Positions 22,196 through 34,110 of a stretch of DNA of 64,000 nt are shown here, piece by piece. The notes beneath the pieces were generated by a model. That model ran no database searches, had not been told where the DNA came from, and saw only the letters and a list, made by a program, of their open reading frames with translations. The stretch's first letter is position 1; every line of letters starts with the position of its first letter. The position numbers were made by a program, and so were the translations under genes. Origin of the DNA: Stenopsyche tienmushanensis (taxonomy: Eukaryota; Arthropoda; Insecta; Trichoptera; Stenopsychidae); NCBI GenBank assembly GCA_008973525.1, contig WACJ01000045.1:1364001-1428000 (forward strand), in the 5' to 3' direction.

Positions 22196-23224
22196 TGCGA
22201 AAACTTGGGAAGAATAAATTCTGCATCAGAAAAGATATTCGAGCATTTTCCTCGACTGTTCGGGGCTTCGTTTAAGTACTTTTATAACTATAACGGAATA
22301 TAAAGGAATTCACCACTTTCAAATACTAGGGAATAATTCGAAAGGCATTCAGATTTATTCATCAATAAGCAACGCTTATAAAATAGGCAGAATCTGTATT
22401 TGTCTGAGAGAGACAGAGAGAAGGAAAGAGGTTATCCAGCTGCGAGACTTTCAAGACAAGGCGCTTCAAGCATAGTTCAAACTTGAGCACTGCGGAGTGA
22501 AGACGTCAGAAAAAGGTTCCGAAGTGAGGGAAGAAGCTGGTGGAAGAGTTTTTAAGGAAGGGCATAAAGAAGCTTGTGCCGTGGCTCATCACATGCATTA
22601 AACGGGATGAGAATTGCGTGCTAAAATAGTAAACAAATATACTTTTTCTAAAAAAATATAAAAATCTAGTACACTTACTTTCTGAAAATGCCTCGTACAA
22701 TTATTAAACGTATGTCTGCCTGTTTTCCACACAACTATGCAACGTTTGTTTGATCCAAATCAATTATTTAGACTTCTTAGGCAAAATAAAATGGCCCCAT
22801 CACCTAACATATATTAAGCGACGTCTTTGTGCCTCTCGATAGGCTTTCGATATAACGCTTTGATGTTTAATGTCACAACGTGTGTGTCATATTAGTGGTG
22901 CCATGTTTCCTTCAACCCTTCTTTTCCATTGAAGAGTTTTATAGAATTTCTAATTTAAGTCCAGACTAGTGAATCCAATCTCCAGATCCCGGATAGTTTT
23001 GGATGCTCATGAATCCTGGGATTACTAAACGTAATCCCGAAAAATTGTGAATTGAAGTTTTTATCTAACAGAAATCGTACACCTCACCAGCACGATGAAG
23101 GCTACTAAATCGAGAAATTCTCGCCGAAATCTGAACGCTTGGAAACAGTGGGGTACCTACTAATTAGCGAGCTTCTAATCTAATCGAGAGAGTCTAATCT
23201 ATGTATATATATATACAGTACATA
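22196..23224. other. intergenic sequence, no gene seen
   Basis: Contains an AG-rich stretch (22405-22435) and a copy of a repeat with GGGATTACTAAACGTAATCCCG (22996 onward), an inverted motif of unknown origin. No gene is supported. Confidence 0.3.
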
Positions 23225-23490
23225 TATGTTTTTCAAATTGTTACGATTAACCTTCCCCTACCGGTGATGTATTTACTACACCTCGACTCTAATAATGGGA
23301 ATATCGATATGAAATATAATAGATATGGAGTTCAGATTTTTTGTATTCCTCCGTAATATAATTACGAATCACATTGAAGTATCATAGTATATAAGTATTC
23401 ATCTGCAGCGACGGAAATAAATAATTTGTCGGAAAATCGGGAATTTTGCGAGTTTTAGTCCGTGTCTCAGCAGATAGGAATTTTATCAGC
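23225..23490. repeat. dispersed repeat, close pair with 3039-3285
   Basis: Partner of the repeat at 3039-3285, with an extra GGAAAATCGGGAATTTTGCG segment near 23430. Flanking sequence with CCCGGGAT motifs at both sides (22.99 and 23.81 kb) may mark the ends of a larger element. Confidence 0.7.
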
Positions 23491-24372
23491 CACATTGATG
23501 GTATTATACGAAAATGGAGGCTCACGCGGTCAACAAATTGAACTAGCATTTAAATATCAGATGACGATGCCTCCAACGAGCATACATTTTAGCGAGACGA
23601 AACACTCGATGCTTTAATGTTACTTCGGGCATATTTTCAAATTGATATTTGAATTTTTTCTTAAATAAATAAAATTTTTTCGCTTTCAAACTATTTTTTA
23701 TATTAAACAAATGGACTTATTAGTAATTTTTGATAAAATGTATCAACGTAACTTCTTAAACTATTGAAAATCCCGTAATTGATCACAGGATAATTTAATG
23801 CAATACCGAAATCCCGGGATCAAAATATCATTATCGGATTTCAGAGATTTGTCGTGTTTACTTAATAATTTGGTCTATATATAATAGCCCAACAGTATAG
23901 TTAACAATTGTGGTTTCAAATACTTCAACGAATGGCTTGAAATAGTTTGTAATATTCGAATTTTCATTCTACGAAGCATTTTCTTAAATTGAAAGTAACC
24001 CCACGAATTAATAACGTGTCTATTCAGACCAATCAATCTATTTCGAGTCCCTGTTTTCATTACACTTCCAAAAACAGCCCAGCCAAAATATTTCAATTAT
24101 TGAAGAATATTACAGAATTCGTGTCCTATAAAATTATCGTCCACGTAAAATTGTAAGTGTCAGTTCTGTAATTTGTTAGGCGATCACTCAAAAGCCTTTT
24201 CTGCTAAATTTGGAATTAAATTTAAATAAAAATCACCGGTGTAAAATAAATATAAATGATAAGATGACAATAATAAAAATAAGACACTATATATGCTATT
24301 ATCTGACTGAGGGCAGGGCTACCACGTATGTAATTGTATTCATTAGCATTGATACAATGGCAAATATCCACT
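23491..24372. other. AT-rich intergenic sequence, no gene seen
   Basis: Short frames such as 23875-24096 (minus) are Lys/Leu/Ile-rich with no motif. Nothing else was recognised. Confidence 0.3.
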
Positions 24373-24655
24373 GTGCCAAAAATACGTGCCGTTTTTACAC
24401 TTCTGCTTAGAAAATTTGTCATTAAAAAATGAGGAACTTATGTTTCGTAATGGTTTTTTGCTTTTTTTTAAATCATTATTCGGTTTATTCTGATCGTCTG
24501 GACATGTAAAATATTCGCCGAAAAAACCCTCAAAATGGAAATAAATCAAACTCATATACAACATTTTCTATAATTTTTTTCTTCACAAAAATGTGAGTCT
24601 ACGATATTTGATAGAGACAAATCCAGATCTTTCAGATGGCACGTATTTTTGGCAC
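24373..24655. mobile_element. small MITE with perfect 18-bp inverted ends
   Basis: GTGCCAAAAATACGTGCC at 24373-24390 is matched exactly in inverse at 24638-24655, bounding a 283-base AT-rich segment without coding capacity. Near-copies of one end occur at 54521 (ACACGTATTTTTGGCAC) and 47848 (AGTATTTTTGGTGCC). No clear target duplication is visible, so the superfamily is open. Confidence 0.7.
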
Positions 24656-26100
24656 CAACGAAAAATTCAATTTTTAACTATTGCTTTGTGATTTAGTTTG
24701 CTCTCGTTTTTACAATGTCCAAATTTTCCATTTCAAACTCAACTATAGTCAATAAAAGTTAATAGTGATGTACCAAATACACATCATCGGTGGATATGTT
24801 TAGCATAGTAAGGGAAAGGATAACCCAATTTAACTTAACGCGCCTATCAGTAGCGGATTTACTTAAATACGCGCAAAAGGCGCGTGCCTGGGGCTTCAAA
24901 AATTCAGAGGGCCTCAAAATGTTTTTGACATAAATATCAACGAGTACTTGAATCGTATATTTCATATGAATTATATAGATTTCAGTATTGACGTAATTTG
25001 ACGCGCCCTGAGAGTTATTAATGAAGACTACCTTTTGATGTTTTCAAAATGGATTCAATTTATTTTCAAAGAGAAAAATGGTAAAATAACCTAATTAAGA
25101 GCTCTTTATGTGTATTTTATTCCGTTAAAATATCGGTCGTACAGGGATGTTCAAATGAAATTGTAAAATTATCCTGAAATGACTTTCATTTTTAGGTTTC
25201 TTAATAACAGCGTGCTTGAGTAATAATTAGCGAATTTTTGTTCAATATTAAATAGAAATATTTCTGAATATTTATTTGAACTACCTTTATAGATAATGCT
25301 GTTGTGGATACATCTCGCATTATTAATGACCTTTTTCTGCGTGCGGGGGACTGTCATGACTGTTAAAAATGATCTGAATCGCAGTCATTTTTCCTGGTAG
25401 GCGAAAATCTTTACATGACGGGGAGAGTAACATCTGACACCACCGGAGCAGATGGCAGTGAAAGCCGTGAGCTGTTAAAAGACGTGTTAGCTCTTTTGTT
25501 CTCAAGCTAGCTTTGATCATGCTCGAATAAGAGGCTCAAGAGACCAATGAGTCTCAAGCAGTGGCAAATTTAGGACTTAAGAGGCCCTCGACGTAGTTTA
25601 AGTTAGAGGCCGACTTAACTTTATGGGGCCCCTTAAATGTAAAACTACCAACAGCTGTAATTGATTTGAATCTAAAATATTTATGTGATAATGAATAAAA
25701 AATAGATGATAATTTACATTTATTTTTTCAATTATAATGAGATTGGAGCCTCTTTAATGTTAAATTATAGGAAAAATTCGTCTATATAATTCATTCGTCT
25801 CAAATTAAAGGTATCATGACCTCCGAAATTTATTTGTGAACCCAGAAGGCACCTGAGTAAACGTATCGAAGATTTGGCCTTCTCGGTATGAAATTTGGGT
25901 GATTAAAAAATTGAATTTTTTCCTCGCAAAACAATAAAACTACTTGAGATAATCGTTTTGATGTAACTGGGAAGAGCTGAAAAGCTATATGGAGTCCAGG
26001 CTTTCCCTTCTAGACTCGAGACTAGTCAAAAATAATAAAATAGTCTTAATAAATAAGACTGAAAAAATTATAATTATTAACCACAACACAGATTAACGGC
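24656..26100. other. intergenic sequence with transposon-end-like pieces
   Basis: CAGTAGCGGATTTAC (24850) and CAGTGGCAAATTTAGG (25559), each followed by GAGGGCC or GAGGCCC runs, look like left ends of a hAT-type family, but no right ends pair with them. A GC-richer stretch at 25325-25540 contains CATCTGACACCACC, which reads as TGGTGTCAGATG on the minus strand and could be an old retroelement primer site. No gene is supported. Confidence 0.35.
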
Positions 26101-26151
26101 GACATCTTCCGTCTCTCTTTCAACGCAGTGTGTCAATTTAACAGCAACGTT

Positions 26152-26169
26152 ATCCCATTTCTGACACCA
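26152..26169 (-). other. primer-binding-site-like sequence
   Basis: TGGTGTCAGAAATGGGAT, one base after the putative LTR end, in the position and with the TGG start expected for tRNA priming of reverse transcription. Confidence 0.45.
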
Positions 26170-26170
26170 A

Positions 26171-26364
26171 TGTTGCGTAGGAGCGGACAACGAACGAGTA
26201 GCAACCTTTTGTGGCGCTGTGGATACATTGCGTCTGGAAGAACGACACTTATCGCTTCTTGCGCGCGCACCGTTGTCGGTTCGGTGGAGATGGGGAGGAG
26301 TGGGGAGTCGTAAAGGGTCGTTGGATAGCCTTGGCTGCGGGAAGACGTCCATCACCATGCTACA
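26171..26364 (-). repeat. probable LTR of a Ty3/Gypsy-like element
   Basis: On the minus strand the segment starts TGTAGCATGG and ends CTACGCAACA, the TG...CA form of an LTR, 194 bases long. One base further lies TGGTGTCAGAAATGGGAT (26152-26169), which resembles the primer-binding site used by many insect LTR elements and would pair with the CCA end of a tRNA (probably a leucine tRNA, from memory). The segment is GC-rich against AT-rich flanks. No gag or pol follows, so the element is truncated after its leader. Confidence 0.5.
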
Positions 26365-26774
26365 TATGGCGAGATTGATTATATTTGAAAATGGACATTT
26401 AAGAGGTTTTAAATCCGCAATTATATTGCCATTATACACCATTAGCACACGTAGGAAAATAGGTAAAAAATATATGGTCAATTAGTTGGACAAAAAACTT
26501 GTATTTTCTAAAATATTATAATTCTTTAAAAAGCGAATGAATTAGGCATAAGATTAGGAGATTTTCAATTAAATTTTTGACAAAGTTTTACGAGCAAAAA
26601 TAATCAATCATAAGTCTATAAAGGAATATGATTTTTAAATGGTTTTTTAATAGAGTATAAAATAGAAAATCGTCACATCAACCATCAAAATTAAAATTAT
26701 AATGGAATTTGTCCGTATCCGGTTGAAAACCATCAGGTATGGGATCTTTTTCGATCGGTGTTGATATTCTTAAA

Positions 26775-27352
26775 ATCATAATAAATAGTAGAAAGTCACA
26801 AAAATAATAATATACTTAAAACAGATTGTTAATTTCGATCTGAGCGGACGGTATTTATGGGGTAACACATTGTTGTTGTAAAAGAGCCGCATTGATAGTA
26901 TGAAAGAGCCGCATGCGGCTCTCGATTTGTGATTTGGCGATGCTTGTTCTAGATTATTTGTTTTGATTATTTTCTTATAGTATCCAATTTAGGATATACC
27001 AATTGGTCTTCAAGCCCACAAGGAAAATGCCTATACGTTTGCGATAAGCAACTGTTTAAATAATTGTGGACAAAATTTATTTGGGATAGTTGGAATTTTT
27101 TCAAGCGAAATTGGGGCTATAGACTAATTTACATTTGTGTAGTTATCAAAAGTCTGAAATAGTTGTTTAAGCACAACTGTTTAAGAATTGATGGATGCAT
27201 CTGAGGAATTCATACATCATCACATATTATTTGTGTATTCCATGACATCCTTCTTCCACCCTATTGTTCCTACCGCATGATCTACCATTGCATTCTTAAT
27301 TACCGCAATTTATATGGACTTATGGATAGTTCACAGTTTAAATACACCTTGG
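26775..27352 (+). repeat. large dispersed repeat, inverted partner of 33240-33770
   Basis: Collinear with the reverse complement of 33240-33770 over more than 500 bases, roughly 85% identical by eye with small indels. Shared blocks include AATTACCGCAATTTATATGG and GGGGCTATAGACTAATTTA. It contains the 18-base palindrome AGAGCCGCATGCGGCTCT, and TGGCGATGCTTG close by looks like a worn hAT end. No open frame. The two copies flank 27.4-33.2 kb in head-to-head arrangement. Confidence 0.8.
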
Positions 27353-27999
27353 CATTCATTCTTCACCTTGATGTTTGTACTTCGACACTTGTTTGGTTAT
27401 ACGTTGTTTGAGCATTTTCTGCACAAGAAATAGCGGAAGACACAACCTCATTATCATGTTTAAAGCTTCTGAAGGCACAGCACCGAATACTTTTAATAGG
27501 TAGTCTTCAGCTAAAAAATAAAGTCATAATAAAACGATAACATTTACATTTCATCAGCATGAGTGACGGTACTGACCGTGACCGGCAATAACAGTGCGCC
27601 TTACGCAATAACTATAGGGCTGGGATACAATTATTTAAAAAAACATACAAGAATGGATGTTGAAATTTGTCATCGGTATCAAACCTCCGGAAATATGTCG
27701 ACAATAAGGATGCACGATCCGGTAGAACAAACTGCATTTTGTGCATTGGTCTCTTCCTTTTTGTTATAAAGTGTCGACAACGTGACACTATGGTATAGCA
27801 CGCAGTTCGATCCTTAAAAGGAATAGTATATTTTAAGTCCATATCCAAATCCAAAAGGATAGTAAAATTACGTTATAATATTACACGAAGACCCTCTGCT
27901 GAAGCTCATAGAAGATTTTTAGAAGACATTCATTTTTTTTTGGGGATTAGGTGGTTATTTTACTACGTTTCATACATAGTCCTTGTGTCCTGGTTCAAC
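27353..27999. other. AT-rich intergenic sequence, no gene seen
   Basis: Overlapping short frames on both strands at 27563-27854 lack motifs. No feature is supported. Confidence 0.3.
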
Positions 28000-28265
28000 A
28001 AGTGTCAGGGTTCAACATTTTAAAAAAATATCTAAATTTTCATCTTTAAATCAATCCTCTTTCATTTTTGCAAAGGTGACGATTATTTTTTCAATTAGGA
28101 TTTATTTTTTGGGCATCCCTATCGTGTAAATTAATTCTTTTGCACGTCCCTTGACTAAGAAATCCAGTGGTGTCAGGTCTGAAGGCCATGCAGGCCACAG
28201 AATGGGACACATCCCCAGACAAAGAAATCTAGTGGGGTCCGGTCTGGTGGAACACAAAAAAAATA
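28000..28265 (-). mobile_element. mariner-like family B remnant
   Basis: On the minus strand CTTCAGACCTGACACCACTG is followed by GATTTCTTAGTC (28135-28185), the same block that encodes R-x-P-D-L-T-P-L-D-F at 19.54 kb. A second related block lies at 28205-28250. The left part, AGTGTCAGGGTT at about 28000, is the inner part of the family's terminal repeat. It is truncated and full of stops. Confidence 0.6.
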
Positions 28266-29640
28266 TTATTGATTCACTTGGAATTTAAAGAGTCCTTGCA
28301 GATGGAGCAGTTGGAGTAAAGGATGAACTAATAACTGCCTTAATTATTATGTGACTGAATAAAATGGCCGCCAAACATGTCGGATCAAACAAACTGACTG
28401 TCAGGATCTCCCCTACATGCCAGGTGCGCCAACTTCGACACAAAACAATTTCGCAGCAATAAATATAGAGAATAATGGATTTCTTTCGGAAGGACCTAAT
28501 ATTTTCGGAAGGATAGCTTTAAATCTGACGAATATTTATGACCTAAGCTGCAATCGCATGGTCATTCGTTGCTCTCAATCATTTTTCGATCTATCAGTGC
28601 GTTTTCAAATCAATGACCTGAGCATATCTCAGCTTTCTCATAGCCAATTGCCGCTCCGAATGGATCATCATATTGCATTCTGCTAGTCCATGAAAATTTG
28701 TCAAGAGATTTGCTGTTGCATTTCGGGCCTTCAATTTACAAACCGGAATATTAACACTCTCCGTTCAGCGCAAATTTTCGATGAATATGACTTTCTTCAT
28801 CCGGCGTTGCTTTTATCAGACATTGCTTATGCATCGACATGATCGATCTGATGCATAAAATGCAAGCCGTTTTCCCTGCAGCTTTTGATTTTTAACGGTG
28901 GACTGTCAAAGTTGGCTTTTTAAAAAAAATCAGGATTTGAGCGGCTCAATCATTCTCTGTCTCTTCGACGCGTTAATTTATGCCTCTGCATTAACTGCGC
29001 TGATTTGTCGAATGTTTTTCTGTCCAATTAAGCCAAAATTTTCAGCTATTCGAATGCATTAATTGCTTCCTCTGCATTTAGCTGAATTGCTAATCTGCCT
29101 TATCTCTGCATTTTTTCGCGATTTAAAGTCATCAAACCCAACGCCCAATTGCGTCCCCGCCTATTTATCAGCAATACAGATTAATATTGCCATTAATGTG
29201 CACTATTGAATTTTAATCACGAGCAACGTTTGAGAGCCTCCGGTAGGATTAAATAAATTGCCAATTTCGGGTTTGTGACCCCTGATATTTGTTTTCGCTG
29301 TGAGTCGATTCTCCGCTTAAAATCGCCTAATTAATTGCCATTTTTTAACGATTGCATTTATTGCGAATTAAATGAGTCAAAAAAATGGTGCGAAAAATAT
29401 AATTATGCATTCTGCAATTTAATTAAATCGCAGTACATTCAACCGTGATTTTAAAAATAATAATGGATTAGTAAAAATATTGCACTATAAATTGGGTACC
29501 CCTGATTGTAAATGATATAATATGCATATTGTCATCTTACCTACTGAATGTATTGTTCCGTTTCAATTCAAGAATATTTATTATTAACACTTTATAGTCC
29601 GTGCCAGCATAACAATAGCTTGAAATTTAAATCGTTTAAC
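28266..29640. other. intergenic sequence, no gene seen
   Basis: Slightly less AT-rich than the average intergenic DNA here. The 89-codon frame at 28417-28686 (plus) begins at an ATG but shows no motif or splice signal that I can support. Confidence 0.3.
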
Positions 29641-29649
29641 GTTTCGGCA

Positions 29650-30930
29650 ATGATTATCGTCAAACTGGGTAAATACAAGATCCCTAATAACATAATTAAA
29701 TTAATACGAAGTTACTTTGACAATAGGATTGTTTTTGTACCGGCTTATTACTCGCTCTCTGGCGATGGGGTGTCCACAGTTCTGGGGCTCATGCTCTGGA
29801 AAATCCTGCTTGATGATGCCCTTGACCTGGTACTCCCGCAGGATTGCTTACTAACAGCATATTCCGATTATCTTACTCTCACAACATGCGGGGGTTCAAG
29901 ATCAGAACTGGAGGAAATACCAGATACTTTGGACTTAACCTTAAGGATACTTTGGACATGGAGTGAGACTAATAAAGGACAAACTCATGCGTTATCTACG
30001 CATTTGGCTGGGTGAAGACCGTATAGTTTTCGATAAAAATGTCGTCTACCTGGGCGTAACCATCTCTGATAGATGTAGACTCAGAGAAAACATTAAAATT
30101 GCAACCGGCAAAGCGGCCAAAGCTTTTGGCAAAATGTCCAGACTGGCGGGAGCTGATTGAGGTCTTAGGGGCAGACATCTCAGGATTTCCCATGAAGCCA
30201 TCTACGAGAGTATTGCCACATACGAAGCAGGAGCATAGGTGGACAGGCTTGGACACCGTGGACGAGACAAGACGGCGAGACGAAACCTAAACATTGCCCA
30301 ACAGCAGCCACTACTAAGAATCACTAGAGCATACAGAACAACTGCTATAGACAGCCTCCCTGTTCTTGCAGGGATCATGCCACTAGACCTAAAAGTACAA
30401 ATAAAGCCAGTGAGGCATCTTAAAAGAGCACGTAGAATAATTAAAGTTGGTATCTCCACTCTATCAGCTGAGGAAGCAGATGAAATTCTTACGGATCCTA
30501 TTGCCACCAAAAAATGGGCTAGAATCGCGGCAATTGCCGATTGGGAACGCAGTTGGTCTGAGTCGCCTCGCGGTGGCTACATGCGGAATTTCTTTGGGTC
30601 AGTCTCATCTCGCCTCAAACTAAAATGGGTTGACCCCGATCACTGGAGTTCCCAGTTCCTGACGGGGCACGGTCGTTTTGCGACATACCTGGCAAAAATG
30701 AAACTAAAAGATAGTTCGGACTGTGCGTGCGAAGATCTTTCATGGACGCGGATCACGTTCTGTAGTTGTGTTTGGGCATGTCGGCCGAGAGAGAGGCGCT
30801 CTTGTGCCGTATCAGAGGTCCTTTTTCTGGACCACTTGGCCACAGGGACTTGGTGACCAGCCCCGGTGCCGTTTCGGAGCCAAATGCGCCTTAGACGGAT
30901 AATATTTTTATTTTCCGTCCTCTACCATTT
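29650..30930 (+). pseudogene. R1-like LINE ORF2 remnant (RT to C-terminus)
   Basis: The longest R1-like copy here. It keeps P-N-N-I-I-K-L-I-R-S-Y-F-D-N (RT) near 29690 and S-G-D-G-V-S-T...L-G-L-M-L-W-K near 29760-29800. L-L-T-A-Y-S-D-Y near 29850 is the catalytic A-Y-x-D-D box with its second Asp changed to Tyr. V-Y-L-G-V-T-I-S-D-R-C-R-L near 30040 is followed by a long thumb region to 30560. The C-terminus has S-S-Q-F-L-T-G-H-G-R-F near 30650 and D-C-A-C-E-D near 30720. At least three frame changes are needed to follow it. Intact relatives copy RNA into chromosomal target DNA. Confidence 0.85.
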
Positions 30931-31084
30931 CCATAGAATTCGTATAAGAAACCAAGTTTATCTTCACATTCCGTAAGAACATTTTAATCCAATCCAATAA
31001 ACAATGTCTGTAAAAACCAGATGGTTTATGATTCAAGAATTGGATCTATGATTCAGGAAATGGATATCCTTGTAAAGTGCTACT

Positions 31085-31290
31085 GTAATTAACTGATAAG
31101 TACAAAGTAAGTGGAAGGGCAGTTATTGCTGACAACTATTTCACAACTTTCTATGGCGTGGAAAAACTTCAGAAGGCAGGGCTTTTGTTGAGACTCGGCT
31201 GTTTCATACGTTCCGAAAAAAATCTGTAAGCTGTCCATTATGATACAGAAGCTATTGGAGAAGCCCAAACGCCACAAGTAATATTATTTT
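31085..31290 (+). pseudogene. piggyBac transposase fragment
   Basis: The plus-strand frame reads K-V-S-G-R-A-V-I-A-D-N-Y-F-T-T-F, then V-E-K-L-Q-K-A-G. This matches the G-R-x-V-x-x-D-N-x-F-T-S block of piggyBac transposases, where the Asp is a catalytic residue. The frame soon breaks. No TTAA-flanked ends were identified. Confidence 0.65.
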
Positions 31291-31370
31291 ACAAAAAAAA
31301 ACACAAGGGAAGGTGTTGTCGTTATGGACCAGATGCTTGGGGAGAATATTTAACATACAAAAATAAAAAT

Positions 31371-31752
31371 TTGTTTGTTCGTATTTTATGCACTGCCATA
31401 CCGTTCATTCGATTGCGATAAAACTTTGGCAATTTATTGTTTGCACTTTCTCAAATAATACAGATATAGTACAATTAACTTACAGTAGATCTTATACATA
31501 AAAATCAATGTTTGTACGTTTGTTCATATTTATAATAAAACCAGCAAAATAGAAAAATATCATTTATACTTTTCCCTTATATATCATTTAATTTCAATAA
31601 ATGTATTAATTATCGGAAGGAAAATCAATTTCATTCTTTCTATTATTCCTAATTAAACAAGATAACTCTTTCAAATTTCAAACAATATTTATAGAATAAT
31701 TGCAATGAATAACAACAATGAATAGTGGCAGCAACGCGCCGGGTACTAGCTA
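31371..31752 (+). mobile_element. non-autonomous Helitron-like element
   Basis: Contains two units of the block with CCATACCGTTCATTCGATTG...GATAAAACTTTGG and AAAATCAATGTTTGT, shared with 58975-59215 and 46745-46990. The right end reads GCAACGCGCCGGGTACTAGC then TAG, a GC-rich run followed by CTAG before a T, the form expected for a Helitron 3' end (CTRR inserted next to T). No Rep/helicase coding. The left boundary is uncertain. Confidence 0.55.
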
Positions 31753-33112
31753 GTAGTTTATAAAAAATTGAACCAGAGAACTAATAATCCCACTGATGTA
31801 TGCCAAATATGTTTATAAATTGTAACGGATCAACTGGTGATACCAAATGTAGAAAAAATATTTTCATACAAAATGTATGAGGGTTCCAGCCAGACCAATT
31901 TTATTGACGGGAGGTAATAGAAACATTAATTGGCAAAAGGGTTAATCACAGTTCAAATATAATTTTTATATAGAACAATGAACTGACTGAATTCTTTATG
32001 TTTTTTGAAATGGAAATCTCCCGGACTCCGGATGGAATATAGTGCGGGACACCCGGACTATAAAGTGTTAAGTAATAAAATCGGATCATTCAAAAGATGT
32101 ACATTTGTTATCAAATATATATACTTGCTAATATTTGGATTTTGGCATAGGACATTTCGCGTAATTCAACATCGCCGATTCTAATAAAAAATCGCTTTGT
32201 ACGGCCGCCTCATAACGAATTCGCGTAAATCCAATTTCAGGCATTTCATATAAAAGTCTGTGTTATTTGATCTTACCATCGTCCTGCTCTCGTTCATGAT
32301 GGATCCGTGGATAACGCACAAATATACGAATGCAATCTATTCACGAATTAATGTTGTAATTCAGCACGAAACACGTGTGTCTCGACAGATTTCAGACAAG
32401 TTTTCTTCGACATAAATCTTCGCGAACTTATAGCATTTGCCGAATTCGATATATGTCGAATTATATCGAATGTCCGATTGGTGTTTTTGAAAATAAAGGG
32501 AGCACACGACCGTACCGACAGGCGTGCGGCCCACAACTGAACGCTCGGGTGCCCCAAAGCCTACTGAGTTGAATTTTCCGGAACCGTGCTGTGTCTGAAC
32601 GAGGAACAGGCCTCGAAAACCGGAAGACGATTAGCGGAAGAATCGATTGACCAGCCAATTATGTTCGGAATTTCGACACCGGGACATTCTCATGCATTGC
32701 GGTTTGCACTCGGGGCGCTTTTAGTTGGGTTTGGTGCTCAAAATCCATCGACGAACAGACATACAATTTCTAAATCCAAATCTGTAATCGTGCTATTTTG
32801 ATTGACAATAGGCGTTTATGACATATTCCGAATTCAACGGTAACGGTTATTGGCAGACATTTCTATTTATCTTTTGATTAGGCTCTAACAGTTCAAAGCG
32901 ATTGACCTCAGACAAAACCAATAAACACTGAAATTCGGATGCAATCCCCCCATTACATTTTTATCTGTGTGACACACTATTTATTCTTTGTCACCTGTCA
33001 TACATAGACAGTGTGTAGCGGGCTGTGGAGCGACGGTGTCGTTCGCTGCCAATATTGGGACACACCGCATGAAGATTCGGATTTTCAGTCGGTCAAAGAT
33101 CGTCCGCGCGAA
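31753..33112. other. intergenic sequence with a GC-richer centre
   Basis: 32270-32740 is less AT-rich and CpG-containing, with overlapping short frames on both strands at 32348-32801. None shows a motif, and no splice-supported exon was found. It could be an unrecognised old repeat or a regulatory region. Confidence 0.3.
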
Positions 33113-34110
33113 TCGAATTTCTCTCAGGAGCGCGCAGCGTGAATAAAGCTCGTACATCAATAAATGAACCTTAACACTGTTGATATTGTTGGGCTCCATA
33201 ATAGCGTTTCAAATTGAACCACATTTGGTACCAGGCTGGACCAAGGTGTATTTAAACTGTGAACTATCCATAAGTCCATATAAATTGCGGTAATTAAGAA
33301 TGCAATGGTAAATCATGTGGTAGGATGAAGGATGTCATGGAATACACAAATATGCATCCATCAATTCTTAAAAACAGTTATCCTTTAATAAATCCTTCTG
33401 AATTTTGATAATTACACAAATTTAAATTAGTCTATAGCCCCAATTTCGCTTTGGAAGATTACAACTATCCCAAATAAATTTTGTCCATAATTATTTAAAC
33501 AGTTGCTTACCGCAAACATATAGGCGTTTTTCTCATGGGCTTGAAGACCAGTTGGTATATCCTAAATTGGATACATAATCAAAACAAATAATATAGAACA
33601 AGCAACGCCAAATCAAAAAATCGAGAGCCGCATGCGGCTCTTTCATACTATCAATGCTTAACCCATAAATACCGTTTACGTAGTTCGAAATTTGCAATCT
33701 GCTTAAGTATATAATTGATTTATGTGGCTTTCTACTATTTATTATGATACTGACTAATTCTATTATAACTTTAATGTTCATGTTGTCGTCATCTATTGAT
33801 GATTTATGTGATGATTTTCTATTTTGTTCCTTATGAAGAAAAATAAATGATTCAAATATTGTGTTCTTTTATTGGGATTTTTTGTGTTCGTGAAACTTTT
33901 ATTTTAATAAATAACAATATTGTATTAGAAATAGAAGCACGGAATTAAAAATGCAAAAAAATTATTGCAACCTAATAAGGACAAACTCCATGAATAATGA
34001 TTTGGACGTGTAGGGGTACCTTTATAACGCGATGTGCGAGTGTATGATGAGACGCAAGACAGCCGTCCCTGTCTCCGATTTATTCATCTCCGCGCTCAAT
34101 GTGCAAAAAT
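33113..34110 (-). repeat. composite repeat family R, longest copy
   Basis: Contains, in order, TTTCTCTCAGGAGCGCGCAG, AATGAACCTTAACACTG, the segment 33240-33770 that is the inverted partner of 26775-27352, and GGACGTGTAGGGGTACCTTT with GAGACGCAAGACA near 34053. Other copies at 18.7, 50.5 and 53.8 kb hold subsets of these blocks. The palindrome AGAGCCGCATGCGGCTCT lies at 33626-33643. It is non-coding. Confidence 0.7.

Noticed and set aside
24850..25630. Two hAT-like left ends (CAGTAGCGGATTT, CAGTGGCAAATTT) as one element
   Set aside because: They are in direct, not inverted, orientation and no right end or duplication was found.
26077..26481. 134-codon minus-strand open frame
   Set aside because: It runs across a putative LTR, primer-binding site and leader in a GC-rich patch, and its residues show no domain. 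Openness is explained by composition.
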